From an uncultured Bacteroidales bacterium (lineage in GTDB: Bacteria; Bacteroidota; Bacteroidia; Bacteroidales; Muribaculaceae), in NCBI GenBank assembly GCA_902792895.1, contig CADBBK010000027.1, positions 1-35,361 on the forward strand: 35,361 nt of DNA, written 5' to 3'. Position 1 is the stretch's first letter, and every line of letters begins with the position of its first letter. The notes beneath the pieces are model-generated. The model saw only the letters and a list, made by a program, of their open reading frames with translations. It was not told where the DNA came from and did no database searches. Made by a program: the position numbers and the translations under genes. Positions 30,989-35,361 of the stretch are shown here, piece by piece.

Positions 30989-32821
30989 ATGGCCAAGCCT
31001 GCCCTCATAGAATTGCTGGCTCCCGCCCGCGACGCCGACATCGCCATCGCCGCCATCGACCATGGTGCCGATGCGGTGTACATGGGTGCCTCCCATCACG
31101 GTGCGCGCGCCGATGCGACCAACACGCTCGACGACGTGGGGCGTGCCTGCGACTACGCCCACCGGTTCGGTGCCAAGATCTATGCCACGGTCAACACCCT
31201 CATCTATGACGATGAGTTGATGGAGGTGGAGCGGCTGGTGCATGACCTGTACCGCATCGGCGTGGATGCGCTTATCGTCCAGGACCTGGGCCTGCTGCGA
31301 CTCGACCTGCCGCCCATCGCGCTGCATGCCAGCACGCAGTGTGACCTGCGCACGCCCGAAAAGGCACAGTTCCTTGAAGCACTGGGATTCTCCCAACTGG
31401 TCATGGCCCGCGAGCTGACACTTGACGAGATTGCCGCCATCCGCCGCGTGACCACTGTGCCGCTCGAGGCATTTGTCCACGGGGCGCTGTGCGTGAGCTA
31501 CAGCGGACGGTGCGCCATCAGCCAGGTGCTCAAGGGGCGCAGTGCCAACCGGGGCGAGTGTGCCCAGCTGTGCCGACTGCCATACGACCTGGTGGACGGC
31601 AAAGGACGCGTGATTGTCGAGGGCAAGCACCTGCTGTCGCTGCGCGACATGGCCCGCCACGACCGTCTGGAACAAATGATGGCCGCGGGAGTCTCATCGT
31701 TTAAAATCGAGGGCCGCCTCAAGGACATAGGCTATGTCAAGAATGTGGTGGCCTATTACCGCCGCGCCATCGATCAGGTCATTGGCCGCTATCCCGACCG
31801 CTACAGCCGCGCCTCCCAGGGTACAGCCGAACTGACCTTTGAGCCCGCGTTGGAAAAGAGTTTCAACCGTGGCTTCACCCATTATTTCCTCGATGAGCGG
31901 CGTCCCCAGGACGGCAGCAGCATGGCCTCCATCGACACGCCCAAGTCGCAGGGAGAATACCTGGGCCGCGCGCTGCGTTGCAACGGCAACACCCTGAAGA
32001 TAGATACTAAAGCCAGCCTCGCCAACGGCGACGGCCTGAGTTTCACCGATGCCCGTGGCCAGTTCTCGGGAGCGAGAGTGAACCGCGCCCTGGGTAATGG
32101 CACCGTGCTGCTGCGGGAACAAGCCGACATCGGTCGAGGCACCCCCATCTACCGCACCGCCGACAAAGCCTTCAACGACCTGTTGGCTAAGCCCTCGGCC
32201 AGCCGCACCATTGCTGTGGATGCCCAACTGCGCTACACGGGCGGCATGCTCACGCTCACCCTCGCCGACGAACGCGGCAACCGCGTGACACACACTGTGG
32301 AATGTGACCTGCAGCCCGCCGCCAAGCCGCAAGGCGACCGCCAGGTGGCAGAATTGGGCAAGCTGGGAGGCACCATCTACCGCCTGCGTGAAGCCCAGGT
32401 GCCGGGCGACGTCTTTGTCCCCGCCTCGTTGCTGGCCCGCCTGCGCCGTGAGACCATCGACCTGCTCGACCGCAACCACCGCATCACGCGCCCCATCGAC
32501 AAGCGACGCCCCGAGGACATGACCGTCCCCTGCCCCATCACGACGCTCTCACCGGCCGACAACGTCGCCAACCACCTCGCTGAGCAGCTTTACCGTGACC
32601 ATGGCGTGGCCGACATTGCGCCGGCCCTCGAAGCCGGAGCGCCCGTCACCGACGCCACGCCGTTGATGCACACCCGTTACTGCCTGCGGCGCCAGCTCGG
32701 TGCCTGCCTCAAGGGCAAAAGAGCCGATAGCCTGCCTCGCGAGCTCTATCTGAAAACGGGCACTACTCTCCTCAAGGTCAACTGTGACTGCAAGAACTGC
32801 GAGATGATTCTCACCCGTTGA
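30989..32821 (+). CDS. U32-family protein, RlhA-like (23S rRNA hydroxycytidine synthase type)
   Basis: A 610-residue protein of the peptidase U32 family. The start ELLAPARDADIAIAAIDHGA is typical. The cluster-ligand cysteines C168, C175, C191 and C195 lie in HGALCVSYSGRC and NRGECAQLCRLPY. The long C-terminal half (about 330-610) makes it resemble E. coli RlhA (YdcP) rather than the shorter UbiU or TrhP proteins; RlhA makes 5-hydroxycytidine at position 2501 of 23S rRNA with iron and prephenate. The C-terminal CDCKNCEM may be another metal site. The RlhA assignment rests on length and layout; a TrhP-like tRNA role is the main alternative. It starts 56 nt after the nitrilase gene. Confidence 0.88.
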   Translation: MAKPALIELLAPARDADIAIAAIDHGADAVYMGASHHGARADATNTLDDVGRACDYAHRFGAKIYATVNTLIYDDELMEVERLVHDLYRIGVDALIVQDLGLLRLDLPPIALHASTQCDLRTPEKAQFLEALGFSQLVMARELTLDEIAAIRRVTTVPLEAFVHGALCVSYSGRCAISQVLKGRSANRGECAQLCRLPYDLVDGKGRVIVEGKHLLSLRDMARHDRLEQMMAAGVSSFKIEGRLKDIGYVKNVVAYYRRAIDQVIGRYPDRYSRASQGTAELTFEPALEKSFNRGFTHYFLDERRPQDGSSMASIDTPKSQGEYLGRALRCNGNTLKIDTKASLANGDGLSFTDARGQFSGARVNRALGNGTVLLREQADIGRGTPIYRTADKAFNDLLAKPSASRTIAVDAQLRYTGGMLTLTLADERGNRVTHTVECDLQPAAKPQGDRQVAELGKLGGTIYRLREAQVPGDVFVPASLLARLRRETIDLLDRNHRITRPIDKRRPEDMTVPCPITTLSPADNVANHLAEQLYRDHGVADIAPALEAGAPVTDATPLMHTRYCLRRQLGACLKGKRADSLPRELYLKTGTTLLKVNCDCKNCEMILTR

Positions 32822-32899
32822 CCCACTCAGCGAGAAGTGTACGACTGGTAATGGTAAAATACTGACAGCTAAAAAATCCGACAACTGAAAACTTTTTCG

Positions 32900-32907
32900 T
32901 AATTTTG
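32900..32907 (+). promoter_or_regulatory. -7 box upstream of the DedA-family gene
   Basis: TAATTTTG matches TAnnTTTG, only 8 nt before the ATG at 32916, so the mRNA would be nearly leaderless if this is the true promoter. The 16-mer CCGACAACTGAAAACT (32878-32893), shared with 1708-1723, lies directly upstream. Confidence 0.5.
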
Positions 32908-32915
32908 CCAATGAT

Positions 32916-33656
32916 ATGAAAAAGGATACGATACAACTGATAGTGATACTCGCGGTGCTGGCGGCAGTGGTTGTTGCCATCGTGCTGTTCATGCCGCATG
33001 ACATCGTAACGATATACAACTGGTACAAGGAGCATCTGACCTACGGCACCGTCCTGCTGCTGATGGCCATCGAGAGTTCGTTCATCCCCTTCCCCAGCGA
33101 GGTGGTGATACCGCCCGCCGCCTACTTTGCCGCGCGCAACGGTGACCTGAACATCATCATGATTGTCCTCATCGCAACACTGGGTGCTCTCCTCGGGGCC
33201 GTCATCAACTACGTGCTGTCGCTGCTCATCGGACGCCCCGTGGTCTATGCTTTCGCCAACAGCCGCATCGGCCATATGTGCCTGATTGATGCCGAGAAGG
33301 TGCAGAAGGCCGAAGCCTACTTTGACCGCCACGGAGCCATCTCGACGTTCCTGGGTCGCCTGATTCCCGCCATCCGCCAGCTCATCTCCATCCCCGCCGG
33401 CCTGTCGCGCATGAACTTCGGCACCTTCGTGCTGTTCACGTCGCTGGGCGCCGGCATCTGGAACGCTGTGCTGGCCGGTTTGGGCTATTGGCTGAGCCAG
33501 CATTTCCCCGAAGATCAGCTGCTGGCCCAGCTCGAGCACTACAACCGCTACCTGTCGTGGGCGGGTTATGCACTGGCTATCTTCATCGTGCTGTTCCTCG
33601 CTTACCAAGCCATCAGGAAACGTCCCGCTTCCCAACAAATAGACACTAACTCCTAA
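32916..33656 (+). CDS. DedA-family inner-membrane protein
   Basis: A 246-residue polytopic membrane protein of the DedA/VTT (SNARE-associated) family, proposed to flip lipids such as undecaprenyl phosphate or phosphatidylethanolamine. The first hydrophobic segment is at 8-27; the conserved membrane-dipping segment ESSFIPFPSEVVIPPAAYFA (50-69) and the FLGRLIPAIRQLISIPAG motif with its essential Arg are both present. The C-terminal helix ends near residue 236. The final codons and stop overlap the 7-nt tandem repeat at 33646-33680, so the last residues (DTNS) are repeat-derived. It is 26 nt upstream of rpe. Confidence 0.93.
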   Translation: MKKDTIQLIVILAVLAAVVVAIVLFMPHDIVTIYNWYKEHLTYGTVLLLMAIESSFIPFPSEVVIPPAAYFAARNGDLNIIMIVLIATLGALLGAVINYVLSLLIGRPVVYAFANSRIGHMCLIDAEKVQKAEAYFDRHGAISTFLGRLIPAIRQLISIPAGLSRMNFGTFVLFTSLGAGIWNAVLAGLGYWLSQHFPEDQLLAQLEHYNRYLSWAGYALAIFIVLFLAYQAIRKRPASQQIDTNS

Positions 33657-33680
33657 CTTCTAACTCCTCGCTCCTAACTA
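33646..33680. repeat. Five 7-nt tandem units across the DedA stop and up to rpe
   Basis: The units are ctaactc, ctaactt, ctaactc, ctcgctc and ctaacta. The DedA stop (33654-33656) lies in the second unit and the rpe ATG is 3 nt after the last. The array is the reverse complement of the one at 1680-1707. Confidence 0.8.
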
Positions 33681-33682
33681 TT

Positions 33683-34330
33683 ATGAAAGTATCCCCCTCC
33701 CTGTTGTCCGCCGACTTTGGCAATCTGGCCAAGGACATTGACATGATAAACCGCAGCAACGCCGACCTGCTGCACCTCGACGTGATGGACGGCGTGTTCG
33801 TTCCCAACATCTCGTTTGGCTTCCCCGTCATCAAGCACGTGCAGCGCTTGTGCAACAAGCTCCTGGACGCACACCTGATGATTGTCGAGCCGCAGAAGTT
33901 CATCCCGCAGGTGCGTGACTGCGGAGCACGCATCATGACCGTGCATCAAGAGGCGTGCATCCACCTCAACCGCGTCGTCCAGCAGATTCATGACGCCGGG
34001 ATGCAAGCCGGTGTGGCCCTCAATCCAGCCACCCCCGTGATGATGCTGCGCGACATCATCTGCGACGTGGACCTGGTGCTGCTCATGTCGGTCAACCCAG
34101 GCTTTGGTGGACAGAAGTTTATTGTCCAGACCTTGAACAAGGTGCGTGAGCTGCGCCAGCTCATCACCCTTAACGGCTCCAACGCCCAGATCGAGATTGA
34201 CGGCGGTGTCAACCAGCATACCGGGGCCCAACTCGCTGAGGCAGGAGCAGATATCCTCGTCGCCGGCAGTTATGTTTTCGGTGCCGACGACCCCATCAAG
34301 ACCATCGACGGATTAAAGGGACTACTATAA
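33683..34330 (+). CDS. rpe: Ribulose-phosphate 3-epimerase
   Basis: Interconverts ribulose 5-phosphate and xylulose 5-phosphate in the pentose phosphate pathway. It is a TIM barrel of 215 residues, the standard length. Metal and catalytic residues are visible: H31 and D33 in HLDVMDG, H64 in AHLMIVEP, and D173 in EIDGGVN; the phosphate-binding SVNPGFGGQKF (136-146) is intact. It starts at the ATG at 33683, 3 nt after the heptamer array and 26 nt after the DedA stop, so it is probably read from the same transcript. Confidence 0.98.
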   Translation: MKVSPSLLSADFGNLAKDIDMINRSNADLLHLDVMDGVFVPNISFGFPVIKHVQRLCNKLLDAHLMIVEPQKFIPQVRDCGARIMTVHQEACIHLNRVVQQIHDAGMQAGVALNPATPVMMLRDIICDVDLVLLMSVNPGFGGQKFIVQTLNKVRELRQLITLNGSNAQIEIDGGVNQHTGAQLAEAGADILVAGSYVFGADDPIKTIDGLKGLL

Positions 34331-34355
34331 ATTACCGAATTGTTGAATTGATGTG

Positions 34356-34475
34356 TTGCTTGTATTTTGGCACTTTTGGGCATCTTTCACCTTTGCTTCT
34401 TAGACCATAGCTTGCTATGTTCCTGCAAAGCAAAGGCAAAATATACTCCAAAATTGCACAAAATCCAATGCAAGC
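34356..34475. repeat. Nested palindromic segment between rpe and tRNA-Ser
   Basis: Three pairs of complementary arms are nested: GCTTG (34358-34362) with CAAGC (34471-34475); CCTTTGCTT (34390-34398) with AAGCAAAGG (34428-34436); and CATAGC/GCTATG (34406-34411 and 34414-34419). The 252-base gap between rpe and the tRNA otherwise holds only the tRNA promoter. It could be a palindromic element or a structured transcript end for rpe. Confidence 0.55.
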
Positions 34476-34513
34476 TAATTTAATGCAGTCCCTTAAAAAA
34501 TCTGTGAAAATAT

Positions 34514-34544
34514 TTTGTCGGGTGGAAAATTTGCCATAACTTTG
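34514..34544 (+). promoter_or_regulatory. Consensus promoter of tRNA-Ser
   Basis: TTTG (34514-34517), exactly 19 nt, then TAACTTTG (34537-34544), 38 nt before the tRNA. It is a perfect consensus match. Confidence 0.86.
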
Positions 34545-34582
34545 CACCCGCTTTCGGAAGATAACATCCCGAGGGCAAGACT

Positions 34583-34668
34583 GGAAAGGTGCCGGAGTGG
34601 TCGATCGGGGCGGTCTCGAAAACCGTTGTACGCTTTGCGTACCGTGGGTTCGAATCCCTCCCTTGTTA
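34583..34668 (+). tRNA. tRNA-Ser (anticodon CGA) with a poorly paired acceptor stem
   Basis: A class II tRNA. The anticodon CGA is at 34617-34619 in the loop CTCGAAA. The variable arm stem GTACGC/GCGTAC is perfect. The T loop TTCGAAT has a stem with one T-T mismatch. The acceptor 5' strand GGAAAGG would need CCTTTCC, but the 3' strand reads CCTTGTT: only four Watson-Crick pairs, one A-G mismatch and two G-T pairs. CCA is not encoded (ATCA follows), unlike the tRNA-Glu genes. The 3' end may have been altered by integration of an element. Confidence 0.85.
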
Positions 34669-34756
34669 TCAGACAAATAACCCTATTTTTGTAAATTTAC
34701 TCGGACGATTTTCGGACGACAATTATTTCTTTCGTGAAACTAGTTATTTCTTCCCC
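34669..34756. other. A/T-rich segment after tRNA-Ser, no gene recognised
   Basis: This contains TATTTTTG (34684-34691), a promoter-like TAnnTTTG box, and the direct repeat TCGGACGA-TTT-TCGGACGA. The composition differs from the rest of the window. It could be the leader of a lost integrase gene or an attachment-site flank; neither can be shown from this sequence. Confidence 0.35.
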
Positions 34757-35361
34757 TCATCGGGTTATAATTCCATTGTCTGAATCTCTTAGATTAATCG
34801 TTTTATCTACCGACTGATGTTTTCGACCTCTGCTTAATCGCCATGAGACGTTAAGTGATACACTATTGCCACTATCTCTATTGTATTGGACGAAGTGCTT
34901 GTAAAGATTGCGGTTCAGGATCTCGCTTTCTGTGGACTTGTAGCTATTGATGAAAGGATTAGACCATGTGAGTGAGAATTGCCAATCCCCATACTAAGAA
35001 GCGAAAGCCATTGTCCGCAAAAGCCAATAAAGTGAATTTTCCGAGATAGGCTGTGACACCTGCCAAATAGAACCACGATGTATAGCAATGCGTATAGTCA
35101 AAGCCATAGTTGAAGCAACGCATCATTCCTCCGTTTGCATAAATTTGTAGTTTCTCGGGTGTAATCCAATAACTTGCGTATGCCATTGTATTCAATACGT
35201 TAATAGCTTTCTGATTTATCTGTGTATAGATGAACTTGTCATCAGCGGTGCGCTCGTAGTGCGCCATGTTGGGTTTATTGCAATGGCGGTAGAACCCTTC
35301 GGCAAATGCACTCCAGCGTTCATCGTTATACGACAGACGCAATGTATGTTCTGTGTCACGG
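34757..35361 (-). pseudogene. Frameshifted outer-membrane beta-barrel protein, 3' part only
   Basis: The gene runs off the right edge. From 35361 to about 34985 one frame reads barrel-like sequence (for example WSAFAEGFYRHCN, KAINVLNTMAYASYWITPEK, LGKFTLLAFADNGFRF). That frame stops at 34959, but the next frame continues from about 34990 with GDWQFSLTWSNPFINSYKST, later SVSLNVSWRLSRGRKHQ and DSDNGIITR, ending at TGA 34757-34759. The joined product looks like the C-terminus of an OMP_b-brl_3/TonB-receptor-like barrel. At the switch (FRFL to GDWQF) the usual loop and strand also seem missing, so a small deletion with a frame change is likely. DNA is A/T-rich compared with the rest of the window. 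Confidence 0.8.

Noticed and set aside
34332-34676. 114-residue minus-strand frame starting MSDNKGGIRTHGTQSV
   Set aside because: Its conserved-looking start is the antisense of the tRNA-Ser gene, a well-known source of false protein annotations.
34589-34783. 64-residue plus-strand frame starting MPEWSIGAVSKTVV
   Set aside because: It is the tRNA-Ser sequence read as protein.
34669-35361. Complete integrative element or integrase gene
   Set aside because: No recombinase sequence or second attachment site is visible before the window ends; only boundary-like signs are seen.

Overview
The window is a chromosomal segment from a Bacteroidales bacterium, most likely Prevotellaceae or Muribaculaceae; the exact genus cannot be fixed from this sequence. 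The evidence is: Bacteroidetes-type promoters (TAnnTTTG, several with TTTG exactly 19 nt upstream), almost no Shine-Dalgarno sequences, secreted proteins with C-terminal tails of the type IX secretion (T9SS) kind, Omp28, DUF6029 and TonB_C families, a tgt-lptF gene pair, and a fairly GC-rich coding sequence.

Layout. 1-6.1 kb: a complete glycine cleavage system (gcvT, gcvH, gcvPA, gcvPB, lpdA) on the + strand, ending at a strong terminator. The P-protein is split into two subunits, and a long palindromic repeat lies between gcvPB and lpdA. 6.2-10.7 kb: a compact + strand operon of uvrB, a YgiQ-family radical SAM gene and a PAP2 phosphatase. It converges on a minus-strand operon (10.8-17.1 kb) through a shared bidirectional terminator. 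That operon encodes a TlpA-like thioredoxin, a DUF6029 outer-membrane barrel, an Omp28-type lipoprotein, a dockerin-like/SUMF1 protein and a large Omp28-type protein with a sorting-like tail. Three of the five carry a thioredoxin-style CxxC, so this looks like an envelope-wide thiol/redox or export module. 17.3-19.0 kb: a secreted protein with a sorting-like tail. 19.2-21.5 kb: tgt and lptF, the latter with a translated 9-nt tandem repeat at its N-terminus.

21.7-25.3 kb (minus strand): a secreted Lys/Glu/Ala coiled-coil protein, a double TonB_C protein of more A/T-rich composition, and a three-gene unit. The unit consists of a Cys-motif/TM/TonB_C protein, a shortened paralogue of its N-terminal half, and a small PflA-like radical SAM protein with no glycyl radical enzyme nearby. 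This is the most unusual functional association in the window. 25.6-28.5 kb (+): a membrane TPR regulator and a THUMP-like methyltransferase. 28.6-28.9 kb (minus): two identical tRNA-Glu(CTC) genes behind a textbook promoter. 29.1-34.3 kb (+): a conserved hypothetical protein, a PlsC-like acyltransferase, a nitrilase/omega-amidase, a U32/RlhA-like protein, a DedA protein and rpe.

The right end (34.3-35.4 kb) differs. A nested palindromic segment precedes a tRNA-Ser(CGA) gene whose 3' acceptor strand does not match its 5' strand. An A/T-rich region follows, with a frameshifted outer-membrane beta-barrel gene that runs off the edge. This looks like the scar or boundary of an integrated element. 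Several families of short intergenic repeats (a 9-mer, a 7-mer, a 25-bp palindrome arm and a 16-mer) recur across the window, and some have become coding sequence. No CRISPR array, complete insertion sequence, integrase or rRNA was seen.
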